64,000 bases of DNA from the NCBI GenBank assembly GCA_037903355.1, contig JBAJFE010000038.1, positions 1,364,001-1,428,000 on the forward strand, given 5' to 3'. This DNA comes from Trichuris trichiura (taxonomy: Eukaryota; Nematoda; Enoplea; Trichinellida; Trichuridae). The notes under the pieces are model-generated. The model had not been told where the DNA came from. It did not search any database and worked only from the letters and a program-made list of their open reading frames with translations. Shown here in pieces: positions 43,276 to 54,149 of this stretch. Numbering within the stretch: position 1 is the stretch's first letter; every line of letters starts with the position of its first letter. The translations under genes and the position numbers were made by a program.

Positions 43276-44224
43276 ACTTAACTAGTTAAACAATAGAATT
43301 TTCAAAATGAGCAGAGAAATCATCCACACTACGACACTTCAAAATCGCACCAGCCTACTATCTTACTGTATACGTTAATGATTAAAAGGATCACTCGGAT
43401 ATAATGAATTTCAGAGGCTTTAACTGGTTGCCAGCCAGACACGTCTTTCTCGCCTTCGTACCTATTAGATGAACAATTGCTTTGCACCTTTTAAATGGTA
43501 AGAACATGAATCATTGGACACCAGGTTACACTACCACAAAAACACACGTTCCTTGTTCCATATAGATTTTCTGGAGTCAACTGGCAGATCTGGAGGCGTG
43601 ACAGCCAAGGTTTTCGACAAACCGTAGGCCTAAAGGGATGCCAGCAGCATTTTGCAACAGACAGTTTGTCGCGCGGGACTTTGTTGTCGTGGTCAAATAG
43701 CGGGTAACCTTTCAGGCTAGCTGATAATACGATTAATTCGAAGTTCAAGTTTAGGGGTGTCTAGTCCATGCATCCCTCTTCGAAGGTATCCCACAGTGAG
43801 TCACCAAAGTTTAGGCAAGCGTGCAGGAGCTGTAACCGCTTAATGTCGTTGCTGCGCTGGCTGACTGCCGAACACTCAGCGACGATAGCCGTTTAATTTT
43901 CAACGACAACGATGTACAACAAGAAGCGGTAACGGTGAAAACAGATACAACGGTGGGAAGAGATGCAACGGAAAGGATTATGATCGTACTACAGCTGCAT
44001 GTGCTGAAAACGGTAGGTTACTTAGCGTGGTGGGGATTTTCATTTGACAAATTCACCCTTGCTATCATTCAGGCAAGCGCGTGATATTTTTCATCCATAT
44101 TTGGTTTGGCAGACCGTGAAGACTAGCATATACAACGATTTATTGCGGAGTAAAAGCGATAAATCAGACGCACAACTGACGGCGATAGCCTGAACGCTGT
44201 GGGTTCAGACTCGACGCGTGCATA
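43276..44224. other. 5' flank of the helicase; no other gene
   Basis: Only short unrecognised ORFs. The promoter of the minus-strand helicase must lie here. Confidence 0.4.
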
Positions 44225-45665
44225 CAGTCGGCCCTCGTTATCTACGGATTCTATATAACGCGTTTTGTTCGGCGTGAAATAGTGACGTCATCTTTTACAC
44301 GGCAATACACAAGATAAAGCCTAGAACAGTCAATGGGTGCTGGAAGCGTTTGTGGGGAGACGCAGACAGTGAATACGAGAGCCATCGATGAGGACGTCGT
44401 GTAGTGAATACCGCCAAGGAGTTGGGAGGTGAGGGTTTCTCCGGCATGATAGATGATACCAGAGAATACATAGAAGAATGTGGAAAACCGTTCGTCAACG
44501 ACGAGCCTGAGGAACTGATGCAATCACCTACGGGCAGCGATGACGATGTTATGGACGACATAGATGCCTAAACACCCCCTAATTGGATCCTGCAAAAGCA
44601 TGCCAGTATTTTCTGGCAAGCGCAGGTCCCAAAGGATATGATTGCTGATTACGATCCATCCATGGAACGTGGCATCATGGTTATACGAGGAATAACGCTT
44701 TCGTTGAAGCCGCTACAAGATTTATTCGATAAAGCGAAGAAAAGGGAGAGACAGCTAGCTCCCTATAACAATGCTTTAAATAAAGCTCCGGCAGATGCGG
44801 AGACTAAAATTTTAAGGCGAGAAGTTTTTGCTACCAACAAGTTCAAGAAACCATAAGACTGGCCGTTCTCCAGGGGATTTGCGTCCACTTACGGAAAGTG
44901 GGTAAATTGTCTGATTCCTGATGTCCCAAACGTTTGCCGTAGACGTTTTGTTCTACATGTGTGTGTTCTATGCGATGTTCAGTATTTCTGCCTAATTGCG
45001 CCTATGTATTTTATATTTCCCCTGCTGTGTACCCATACCGCGCACCAGTACATCGTTTAGCTCATTAAAGCAAGGTGATTCCTAGGCGTTCAAAGAAAAT
45101 GCATCTTACTTTCATCCCTTCTTGTATCTAACGACCTGGACTCTGATGGCTAACCCCAATGGACAAGCGCAGTCTCATTGATGCCTTTATCTCGTAGTTA
45201 GATATCGCAGTACCAAGCTTCGAGGGGTAACTACGTATGATAATCGTTCCGGAAGGAATTCAAAAGGGCAAGACGAAATACGCGGCTAGAATATAAGCTA
45301 TTTGGCCTTTTTCATAGAGCTTTCATGATGGTAAATTCTTTATTTGCTAGCCCGTTGGTGCTAGCCCGCTAAATGGTAAATTCATAAATTCATTTGCTTC
45401 GGTTTTGTTTAGCCCGTTGATAATTTCTGAAGTAAAACCGAAGCAAATGCCCTACCAGCGAATGGATGAGCAATTATTAAGGAAAAACTCAGAGCAGCAA
45501 ATTAGCAGTTTCAGAGCTTTCAGGACCAATCTTGTCCCGTCGTCAGCGATGATGGTAAGCATAGTCTTCAACATTTTTCATAGGGTATCTCATATAAAGC
45601 GGATTCAGTTTAACGCGGTGTAACGCTCAAAATTCGGGACGAATTAACCGCGGATAATGCATAGC
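44225..45665 (+). pseudogene. Tigger remnant with PLE insertion
   Basis: The left terminus CAGTCGGCCCTCGTTATC is followed by a short C-terminal transposase region (YIEECGKPFVNDEPEELMQS, then the MERGIMVIRG...LKPLQDLFDKAKKRER ORF at 44638-44856). The right end (GGATTCAGTTTAACGCGG...AACCGCGGATAA) matches the copy at 49.6-50.5 kb. The DDE core is absent, so this is an internally deleted copy. Between about 45310 and 45560 it is interrupted by sequence containing an inverted repeat (TGCTTCGGTTTT and its complement) and a minus-strand hammerhead-like unit. Confidence 0.65.
45510..45550 (-). ncRNA. Hammerhead-ribozyme-like motif
   Basis: Minus strand: TCG, CTGACGA, C, hairpin GGGAC-loop-GTCCT, GAAA, AGCT, C, TGA. 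Stem I TCG/TGA pairs with one G:U. N7 of the core is C here, a permitted variable position. Confidence 0.5.
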
Positions 45666-45975
45666 CCTCCACGAACTCTGCCCTGCGCATTCCCACCGAC
45701 GTCTGCCATGCTCTTCAGCCATCGCCAGCCCAGCCATTCTCAACCTTTTCTGCGCTAGGCCCCCCTTGGAAGGTGTCCTCATGTGCCAACCCCGCTTTTA
45801 ATATTGGTCTATTAATTTTTGCGTTTTTTCTATAGGAGCCAGTCAGCTTTCAACGGCAACCTCCTAGGATCAAGTTAATGCAATGATACAATGCGAATAT
45901 ATAGTCGTTAAATCATTTGAAAAGAGCACTTGGGGTTCTTCGAAACTGACAATGAAGCCACTTCGTCGAGTCGAG

Positions 45976-46058
45976 TGAGAATTTATGCCAATCCTCTATA
46001 TAGAGGGATGCTGCTAACGGTTAACCAATCCACTATAGAGGACTGGCATAAATTCTCA
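45976..46058. repeat. Short inverted repeat
   Basis: GAGAATTTATGCCA, TCCTCTATA on the left pairs with TATAGAGGA, TGGCATAAATTCTC on the right around a loop of about 24 bases. A decayed PLE tail (GAAAGCTCCG, ATCCGCAATAAAG) follows at 46081-46133. Confidence 0.6.
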
Positions 46059-46148
46059 TCCTTCCGATCTACCTAACTACTGAAAGCTCCGCAAAAAAAG
46101 TTTTTGATAAGAAACTGGAGATCCGCAATAAAGAGAAAAAGCTTTACA

Positions 46149-46326
46149 AAATGTGATTTCTTCGTACGGGACCGTATATTTTCATAATGCAAAGGTTTTA
46201 TTACGGAGTAGTTCCCGTTTTAATGCGCGTAACTCGCTGAGCTTTCGGGTCCCGGTCGACCCGAAAGCTCCGGAGTTTACGCGCATTAAAACGGGAACTA
46301 CTCCGTAATAAAACCTTTGCATTATG
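46149..46326. mobile_element. Inverted PLE pseudo-LTR pair with 13-bp TSD
   Basis: AAAAAGCTTTACA occurs directly on both sides (46136-46148 and 46327-46339). The arms contain GAACTACTCCGTAATAAAAC and its complement. The centre is GGGTCCCGGTCGACCC with GAAAGCTCCGG on each arm, so only hammerhead 3' halves are kept. The left, minus-strand arm is long and carries the GGTCCCGTACGAAG tail; the right arm ends at TTGCATTATG. Confidence 0.8.
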
Positions 46327-46807
46327 AAAAAGCTTTACATGAATTAAAATGTCGTTAAAGAAGTGAAACTAAAGAAAAAAGCAGCTCTAGTTACAGAAGA
46401 TACTGAGAATTTTTAGTCATTTACCCAGTACTCTACTGTTGACTATTCGTGATGTTCATGTTTAGTTTCCTCCGCGAATCATCGACGCGCTAGGACACAG
46501 TTCCACTGTGCATACGCAACACTTATACTTTGGCTTACGTTTAGATAAGGGCAGAACAAGACTGCTGAGAAACAAGCATCCCGGTGGCCGAATGCAGCCT
46601 TCACCTAAGCCCAAGCATAAACGTAACACATATGTTTTAGCTTAGGCCTGGCCGAAGAGACCTGAAGTACACAGACGAAAATGGAACACATTTTGACATG
46701 AAAACATGATGTTTTTGTACGGGAGTGTGAGTTTTCATATTGAAAAAATGTCTTTATTACGGATTGTCTCCCGTTGTGAAAATAACAAAGAGATCTTAAC
46801 ACTTCTT

Positions 46808-46846
46808 CCGGAGCTTTCGGGTTCTTTCGCGACCCGTCTTCAGCGG
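46808..46846 (-). ncRNA. Hammerhead-ribozyme-like motif
   Basis: Minus strand: CCG, CTGAAGA, C, GGGT-loop-ACCC, GAAA, AGCT, C, CGG. It is identical in design to 7024-7062. Confidence 0.65.
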
Positions 46847-46874
46847 TGAAATTATGTGTTGACACATAATTTCA

Positions 46875-46913
46875 CCGCTGAAGACGGGTCGCGAAAGAAC
46901 CCGAAAGCTCCGG
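46875..46913 (+). ncRNA. Hammerhead-ribozyme-like motif
   Basis: Plus-strand mirror of 46808-46846 with the same core, stem II and CCG/CGG stem I. Confidence 0.65.
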
Positions 46914-47471
46914 AAGAAGTGTTAAGATCTCTTTGTTATTTTCACAACGGGAGACAATCCGTAATAAAGACATTTTTTCAACATTTTGACATGCTAAAAA
47001 GTATACACCGTGAAGTCAGAGCTAGTAATAACCAAAACACGGACAGCAAATTAGTGCTCTTAAAACGGAGTTAGAAAATTGACAAACGTCACTGTGAGTA
47101 ACGTTTTCACGTTTAAGTAAAACGATTTCAATGCCTGCTGTAGGGTAAAGCATTTCTACTAACTATAGCTTGGTGAAATACAGCGGGATACGTGCTAATT
47201 GCTGTTCGCATGCTTTTGCAAGAAAAAATTTTTTGTTTTCTACTAAGGAACTCATACTGACAAGAAAAGAACACTTCGCCAACAATCACAAGCTCGCGCA
47301 ACACAGTCTGAGGCACAAGCAGATATTCTTCAACACTCAGAATTTATCAAAGTAGACACTGAACACGCGTAGTTCTCCAATAAACTTGATGATTAAACGC
47401 TCTTCAAATTAAAGTCGACAAATCCACCAAAACTTTTATTACTGTGGATTCACACAAGAAGAATCATTGTA

Positions 47472-48092
47472 CTATTTCTTCTGCTTTTCTCGTCGCTGGC
47501 GACGTCGCTTTGTGCTTACCTTTACCATCTGACTACGCAGAATTTGAGACGCGCGCTTTTGGGCCGACTAAAAGTTACACGCTGAACCACAGCATACTTC
47601 AACTGTTCATTTACTCTTTTCATTCGCCTTGGATAATGGTTGTTCTTCAGAACACTTGCAATGGCTTTCATCGTCCTGCGTGAGTCTGTGACAACTGGCA
47701 CTTTGATCACTGCTTTCTTCGGCTTCCGCCATTCTGTTCAAACAAAGCATAATACTTAATGTTAGTAAAAACAAAGAAAACAGCTAAGAAAATTGATGGA
47801 AACGTTATTCATTGCGAAAACTTACTGCTCTTCTTGCGCAATGTCATCAAGATTCCCTTGCCAGCAGGGGCGGCGCGGATGTCCAATGCCTGCTTACGAA
47901 TGAAGCCGCAATTGAAGTAATTATGAGTGCCCCAGAGGTTGAACGGTTCCTATGAATGAAAGTTAGAAGCCAGAAGAAAGCAAAAATTTAACAAACTAAT
48001 ACCCTTGTAAACGCTTTGTTCACACCACGCTGTTTACGAATGAAACATGATGAATCTTTCACACAAGACCAAAGGATTTGCGACGAATTCAT
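47472..48092 (-). CDS. RPL28: 60S ribosomal protein L28 (eL28)
   Basis: Four minus-strand exons, 48003-48092, 47826-47949, 47615-47733 and 47472-47567, join in frame through introns of 53, 92 and 47 nt to give 142 residues (human 137). The N-terminus MNSSQILWSCVKDSSCFIRK matches the eL28 start. EPFNLWGTHNYFNCGFIRKQ then matches the NPFNLTGLNSFRYNGLIHRK block, followed by GKGILMTLRKKSK. The C-terminal SAQKRASQILRSQM followed by a K/R-rich tail matches ASAILRSQ. eL28 is a eukaryote-specific large-subunit protein. AATAAA on the minus strand lies at 47435-47440, about 32 nt past the stop. The overlapping single-frame ORF at 47522-47710 reads through the last intron and is not the real end. Confidence 0.93.
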
Positions 48093-49569
48093 ACTTGCCT
48101 TAAAAACTGGTAGACACAGAGTTGAATCAGTAGAGAAGATCAGAAGCTCAAGGAGTTCCTATGCAGCTAAACTCCATTAGGTACACCGAAACAAGCAAAC
48201 AATCTTGAAATTTGTAACAGTTTAATCAGCATATAGAGATTCGCGAAAACGATTGAGAGTTCATAAAGAAAAATGGACGTACAGCTAACTTTTTAATTAT
48301 TTAATCGAACTCCGACAGCAGAACTGTCTTTCAGACCGTAAACAGTGCGCTCAAGTTCGTTGAATCAAACAAGGTTATCTCTAGCGTCTGTTTAAGTGCG
48401 AAAGATATTTTATGATAAAGTAAAATTTATAACTTTATAAAAGAAGTCATATTTCCTTGCAAAAATTAATAGTTCGTAACGCAGCGTGCAATCAGCGCTC
48501 ATCACTTGACTCATCTATCTCAAATCGCGAAAGAGGTTCAGTGGAGTCGTCTGCTGCTGATGTTCAGTTCTCCTTATCATTTAGAAAAATTTTTGTTTTT
48601 TTTTTGAAACTACCGGCAGCATTTCAGTTTGTCTACTGAACTGATCTTTTAGAAATGCTGCTGTGAATTTTCGCTAGGTTTACGTGTTCATGAAAGACCT
48701 TGATTACGGTGATACCTATTCGCTCAAATAGATTTTATTTTTATTTCAGATCTTTTGGGCTCACCCTGACCTTCCTTCCGCGATAAGATAACTTGACTTG
48801 CGATCTCTATCCCTTGTTTTCATCCTTTCCTTGCCCGTCAAAGTCTTCGCATGCTGTTTAGCAGCAGGTTCAGGAAACCTTCATTCTCTTCTTACCCTAT
48901 TTATTTCAATTACGAATCTTTGGTTTCCTGCGGTCCTTTCCTTTGATGATAGTGAACTGCAACATTCTTTCTTATTTGTGTTTTTTCTCATTGTTTACTT
49001 TTGCATCCTGTATTTTCCAGGTTGAATTTTGCTTTGCTATTGACGTTAACAGATCCACGACTTTTAGTAAGGGGGCTTATGTTTTCGTGGTGAAGAGATG
49101 CCTGCAAATGCACCGTCTCGTTAACCAGTTGCTCCTTGAAAAAAGTCTTACGAAATTCTCAGGAGCCATCATATTGTGTTTTCAGTGCCGTACATGCCGT
49201 TGATGTTCTTGTACTGTTCTGACTGACCGATGAATGGAATTTGAATTGTCTAGTACGATGAAACACGTGAAGTCTGCGACCAGTGGGATGATTTGTTCGC
49301 TACGTATTCTTCTTTTCACTGTCTGTAGTATCTTGTATTTTGAACAAGTTAGTTTCATTTCTGCTTTTATTATGGTGTACCTGTGACTTCAATGACTTCT
49401 TAACTGATGCATAATTTTTTAAATTGGCTATAGCACGCTTCTGCACCTTGCTTAAAAGAAGATTTTCTTGCAGTTATGCCGAATTCAATGAGCAGACAAA
49501 TTGTGAAATACTATTCAGAAACAAAAGCTTTTCCATTTTCAGTTCTTTCAGATGGATGTGAAGGTGTGA
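48093..49569. other. 5' flank of RPL28; no other gene recognised
   Basis: T-rich plus-strand ORFs (48798-49025, 48943-49203) have no recognisable domain. The RPL28 promoter should lie just above 48092. Confidence 0.4.
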
Positions 49570-50521
49570 TATAATCAAATGAGAAGACATCAGGGAGCAC
49601 ATAGAAGAATGTGGAAAACCGTTCACCAATGAGAAACTCGAGGAACTGATGCAATCGGCTGCAGGCAGCGACGACGTTATGGAAGATATAGATGCGTAAA
49701 CACCCTCGGATTGGACGCTGCAAAAACTTGCCAGTATCTTCCGGTAGGCGTAAGTCCTGAAGGATATGACTGCTGACTACGATCCATCCATGGAACGTGG
49801 CATCATAGTTACACGAGGAACAACGGCTTCGTTGAAGCCTCTACAAGATTTATTCGATAAAGCGAAGAAAAGGGAGAGGCAGCTCCCTATAACAATGTTT
49901 TTAAATAAAGCGGCAGCAGTTGCGGAGACTAAAATTTTAAGGTGAGAAGTTTTGCCACCAACAAGTTTAAGAAACCTTAAGACTGGCTGTTCTCCAGGGG
50001 ATTTGCGTCCAGCTTTGGAAAGCGGGTAAATTGTCGGGTCCCTGATGTCCTAAACGTTTCTGCCGTAGACGTTTTGTTCTACGTGGATGTGTTCTTTATG
50101 TTGTTCACTATTTCTGCTTAAGTATGCCTATGTATTTTCTATTTTCCCTGCTCTTTACCCATTCCGCGCACCAGTACATCGTTTAGCTCATTAAAGCAAG
50201 GTGATTCCAAGGCGTTTAAAGAAAATGCATCTTACATTAATCCTTTCTTGTATCTAACGACCTGGACTCTGATAGCTAACCCCAATGGACAAGCGCAGTC
50301 TCACTGATGCCTTTATCTCGTAGCTAGATTCAGCAGTACCAAGCTTCAGAGGGTCACTAGGTATGATAATTGTTCCGGAAGGAATTCAAGGGGCAGGACG
50401 AAATACGCGGCTAGAATATAAGCTTTTTTCATAGAGTATCCTATATAACGAGGATTCAGCTTAAAACGGTGAAACGCTCAAAAGTTTGGACGATTTAACC
50501 GCCGATAACGGTGGCGAACTG
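49570..50521 (+). pseudogene. Tigger remnant, 3' part
   Basis: Translation in broken frames gives EHIEECGKPF, EKLEELMQSAAGSDD and MEDIDA, then the MERGI...LKPLQDLFDKAKKRER block shared with 44.6 kb. Non-coding 3' sequence is homologous to 44870-45320. It ends with a right terminal repeat GATAACGGTGGCGAACTG next to TA, complementary to the left end at 44225. The left half is missing. Confidence 0.7.
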
Positions 50522-50702
50522 TATTTGAATAGGACCACGCGAGGCGGGAAGTCTGTTTCAATTTATTAGTTACCGACAAGTGCAAAATTTCAGAATTCAT
50601 TTTGGACTGTTGCCTTTTCTTGTAATTCGAAAATTTTTTAGCGATAATGATGCTTTCAGCAATCCTTAATTGTGTGTTGCAGCTTCTTCAAATGGTTAAC
50701 GC

Positions 50703-50978
50703 TTAGAGCTGTCGGCTGGACTTCAATCTCACGGGCAACCCAAAAAAAATGTTTTTGGAATCACTGCTTGTTTCCCTAACTTTTCGCAGCGAGAACACAG
50801 GTGCTGCTGAAAACATAATCAATTCTAAATAATGATTTAAATTTGTGAACTTACCGAGTGCTTGCAGAGACAAGAATCGCATCAGAAGGAAGTTAGTACC
50901 GCAAAAATACCAAGTCATAGAGTAACTAGGAATATCCATTGCTTGTCCTAGCTGAGTGCGCTTCTTGCTTCTGGGCAT
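50703..50978 (-). CDS. Small putative secreted or membrane protein
   Basis: Two exons, 50855-50978 and 50703-50806, splice through a 48-nt intron (gtaagt, ttttcag) to 75 residues. The intron has no stop and is a multiple of three, so a retained-intron form of 91 residues is also open. The spliced product has MTWYFCGTNFLLMRFLSLQA, a hydrophobic stretch about 22 residues in, then a basic region ending RLKSSRQL. No family is recognised. A short signal-peptide-containing peptide is possible. Confidence 0.4.
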   Translation of the reverse strand: MPRSKKRTQLGQAMDIPSYSMTWYFCGTNFLLMRFLSLQALGKFTNLNHYLELIMFSAAPVFSLRKVRETSSDSKNIFFGLPVRLKSSRQL

Positions 50979-51159
50979 TCGATAAATGCTTCTCGCTAGG
51001 CTGTACTGAAATCTAACGTGTGACTTGTGAGCCTATTTAATCAGTCCACATGCCTTTCCCTCGTTTGGCAGCTTAGTCAGCTACCTGTGAGGTTCTATAT
51101 TTGGCCCTGGGCAGGTGTTTGTACATCCGCTTCATCTTTAATTTTAATCCAGTTAGATT

Positions 51160-51455
51160 CTTGTGATGAACAGCGCGGTGGAAATTACGGAAACTGCTTC
51201 CTGCACGACGGGCGGTGAGAGCGACGATCCCTGCAGGACAAACCTTGAAAGTGACACGCGCAGGGGGGTCTCCGGAAATAGCCGTCAGATGTCACCTGGC
51301 CCACGAAGTGACGCTTGGCCCTCGCCAGGATAAGGAGTATATAAGGAGCACCCACGGAGGGCAAAGAGGGTGAAAAGATTCGTGTTGTGTCGGTAGAATA
51401 AAGTGTTTTGCAACCTTTTCTGTGTGCGTTTGTCAACTGCGTTTACTAGAATTCC
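51160..51455 (+). other. LTR-like or promoter-like segment
   Basis: A GC-richer stretch has a TATATAAG box near 51338 and AATAAA near 51400 about 60 bases apart, the spacing of a retroviral-type LTR. It begins TGTGATGAACAG, but I could not fix the right end or a target duplication. A real gene promoter is an alternative. Confidence 0.25.
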
Positions 51456-51470
51456 ATGTTCTCAATACAG

Positions 51471-51953
51471 CAGTGATTTTCATGGTGCGCCATGTGCCCC
51501 ACCGGGGGGCCCTTTTGAAATCCAGGGGGATCCAAATCGCAAAGAGGACCTTTGAGGGGCCTTTGGATCTGTGCGGGCATATGCCCTACCTGGGCGATCC
51601 TTTTGAAGTGCACAGGAAAGTATGGCCTGCGGATCAGATATTGTGCCTCTCTGCCTAAGAGAAAGCTGCATGGTGTTGCGCCCCGCAATTCTGATTGGCT
51701 GGAAGGGAGGACTAGACGGGGGGGGGGGGCGGAACCGGCTCAGAGATGAGAAAGTAAGTGTCTGACACACTATCCGGGAAACTCTTTATCCACAGAACTT
51801 TGTGCAGCACCTACATGACGATGTTTCGGCTACCCTCCTTCCTCCTATCCAGCCAGTCGGCGGGCTCAAAATCCATTTATCAGAATTGGGGTGCCCAAAC
51901 GCTCGGAAACGTTCGCAGGGGGGCCCTGGAGACCCAGATTTTGAGGAGCACTG
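51471..51953. mobile_element. hAT-like MITE, second copy of the 5.5 kb family
   Basis: It begins CAGTGATTTTCATGG and ends TTTGAGGAGCACTG, and shares the GGGGGGCCC-rich core and much internal sequence with 5536-5962. No convincing 8-bp target duplication remains. Confidence 0.7.
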
Positions 51954-52056
51954 CAACAGAGTTTCCATATATAGCTTCCTTGTTTTAGCGCGTACAGTTG
52001 CTTTACTTCTCATTTTTATGGGGCTGATTTTTTTTCACTTCTGCAACAGTTTAAGC

Positions 52057-52305
52057 ATGGCATTAAAAACAAATTTCTTCCTAACTCATGCACATCTTCA
52101 TAGCCTCCTCTTATTCTCCTTAAGGATAAGCGCTGTTAACTATTCAATAGGTTCACTACCAGCAGTCAAATGCGCAAACACGGAGGCTGAAAACGTTGCG
52201 CATATCTGCTCTCACGCTCCGTTTGCTGATAAGGTGAACGGTCACTTAGATCTTCTACGCGCAGCTACAGAACAGGCAGCTGTTCTGCAGCAGGTAGTCT
52301 GGTAA
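52057..52305 (+). CDS. Unidentified ORF, 82 residues
   Basis: From ATG, the sequence has a hydrophobic N-terminal third (HSLLLFSLRISAVNYSIG) and a polar remainder ending LRAATEQAAVLQQVVW. AG|GT just before the last codons could be a splice donor (GCAG|gtagtc). No family is recognised and it may be spurious. Confidence 0.2.
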   Translation: MALKTNFFLTHAHLHSLLLFSLRISAVNYSIGSLPAVKCANTEAENVAHICSHAPFADKVNGHLDLLRAATEQAAVLQQVVW

Positions 52306-52846
52306 ACGTCGTCTGACGGTTCAGTCATCTCGAAATTTTTTTTACCAATTCGACGAGGGTACATGTAAGAAGTAATCCAGGTTTGATCACTTATCTCCCC
52401 TGGCATGGCTTTTAAGCCCTGTTATTTTTGAATATGTCACAAGTAGAAACAAAAGCTATAACAGTAGGTTACTGTTGTTCTATAAAAGCGGTAATGGAAA
52501 ATGTATTGTTGCTAGGATGATTAATTATTTTCTTCTAGTAGACTAATGACCTTCACTTCGTGTTCAGAAAACTATAGCGGTTTTGTTCATACGATGAATT
52601 ACTTTGCCCATCCGAGGCAAGCATTTCGAGTTTAACATTGCATGAGTTATCTCGATCCGCAAAATTTATCCCATTGTCAAGTGTTATTGCCTATTTCATC
52701 AACACCAGCTATTAAAATATCTGTATTTTAATCGCGTACAATCGAAATTATTGTTTTACGACTAACTATCAGTGTAGCTAATAGTCAAGCATTTGTTCGA
52801 TCGTTAATGAATTGAAAATGAATGCCTCTTTAATGCTGCTTTGAAA

Positions 52847-52965
52847 TTTCATGTATGTATTTTTACTTAAACAGTACGAAGCGTTTATTTGTATTTACCA
52901 ATAAACGAATCTCCAGAGCTTTCAGAGCCCTGCGTGCTCCGTTGTCAACGATAACAAATACTGAC

Positions 52966-53034
<69 letters not shown>

Positions 53035-53152
53035 GGTATTTGTTATTGTTGACAACAGAGCATGTAGAATCCTGAAAGCTCTGAAGATTCGTTTATTGGT
53101 AAGTACAAATAAACGCTGTGCACGGTTTCCATGATAAATACATACATGAAAT
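52847..53152. repeat. Foldback element with an ATT microsatellite loop
   Basis: Arms of about 115 bases start ATTTCATGTATGTATTT and end with its complement. Blocks GCGTTTATTTGTA and ACCAATAAACGAATC are matched in both. The loop is about 22 ATT repeats (52966-53033). Each arm contains TCTGAAAGCTCTG-like sequence preceded by TTGACAAC, a possible decayed hammerhead. It sits 5 bp from the target duplication of the large PLE insertion. Confidence 0.75.
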
Positions 53153-53241
53153 CGTAGATAAAAGGTTTTGGCTTCTTTTGTACGGATTTTCTGTGTCCCG
53201 TTGAATAAACTTTTATTAATAAACTTTTCTTAATAAAATGT

Positions 53242-53280
53242 CCGTAGCTTTCGGGTCCGAACTTGACCCGTCATCAGCGG
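53242..53280 (-). ncRNA. Hammerhead-ribozyme-like motif (left PLE copy)
   Basis: Minus strand: CCG, CTGATGA, C, GGGTC-loop-GACCC, GAAA, AGCT, A, CGG. The predicted cut follows the A. It lies downstream of the endonuclease in the pseudo-LTR, as described for PLEs. Confidence 0.7.
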
Positions 53281-53412
53281 TCTAAGGATTGACGTATGAC
53301 TAAAGTGTACTAGTAACGTGCAACGTCTATAGCTGTTTAAAGGCCAGTGTTTTAAAGTGGGCCTTGTAGTTCTTCTCTTTGTCCGTCAGCAGTTCGAGCG
53401 GGTGAATCAAAT

Positions 53413-54146
53413 TTAATTGAGCGAGCAACATTTCGAGCGGGTTACAATATTCGTCCATATTTCATTTATTTCCGCTCCATTATCTCGGTTGTAGGTTGTA
53501 TTGTTTCTAATATATAGAGCTTCCTTGATTTTTCGTAAGCGCAAATTCTTTTCATAACATAAAACTTTTGCGCCAAGGCTTAGATTGCATTTTGATGCGT
53601 GTTCCACGACAGCCGAGGATAGTATTGCCTTCTCCATGGTGATCCTCGGGTCTGATATTGGTCTTCCACGTCGCCTTGTTTGGTTGTTGCCTTTGCTAAG
53701 AATGTTTTTTGCGTTGTTATAAGTGGTTAACCCCTTTATGTGTTCCTTGAATCTGTGTTCGAGGGTGTTACCCGTTTCCCAATGTACACTCCTGAACAGG
53801 GACATTCGATTGCGTAGACTAATCCTGTTCTTTTGTTTTCTGGGATTTTCGTTTTGTCTTTCCGGAGAATTGTCCTGAGGTTGAGGAAGTCTTTGAAAAA
53901 GACCCGGAACCCTAACCGTTTTCCTAACTGGACAATCTTTTCTCCTAGTCCTGCCACATAGGGGATAACTAAGCGTATATCAGGCAAATTTCTTCGTTGC
54001 CGTGGTTCCTGGTTGCGCAGCTTTTGCTTGAATACTTGGTCAATAAAGGATTTGGGGTAGTCATTTTTGTAGAATGTTTTTCTAATGTAGTTGAATTCCG
54101 ATCGAAGAAATTCTGGATCACATAAATTGATTGCTCTGTTAATCAT
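53413..54146 (-). pseudogene. PLE GIY-YIG endonuclease, left copy, frameshifted
   Basis: Minus-strand sequence equals the plus-copy endonuclease from NRAINLCDPEF on, but one base is missing just after the GVYIG motif (TTGGGAAAC for TTGGAGAAAC). The reading frame is therefore split into 54146-53736 and 53805-53413. The domain has the YAIECPCSGVYIG motif and later SSAVVEHASKC. It cannot make a complete endonuclease. Confidence 0.85.
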
Positions 54147-54149
54147 TCC

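Larger units (their letters stand above)
46701..46980. mobile_element. Inverted PLE pseudo-LTR pair with 13-bp TSD
   Basis: ACATTTTGACATG flanks the unit directly (46688-46700 and 46981-46993). The arms are almost identical to those of the element at 6958-7234, but mirrored: here the minus-strand left arm is the long one, with the CCCGTACAAAAACATCATG tail, and the right arm stops at CATTTTTTCAA. The centre is ATTATGTGTTGACACATAAT. Each arm has a complete hammerhead-like core. Near identity to the 7 kb copy suggests recent activity. Confidence 0.85.

Noticed and set aside
48798..49203. Membrane protein suggested by hydrophobic ORFs
   Set aside because: The hydrophobicity comes from T-rich sequence; no family, splice structure or start context supports a gene.
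52966..53033. Poly-tyrosine ORF (52855-53052)
   Set aside because: Produced by translating the ATT microsatellite.
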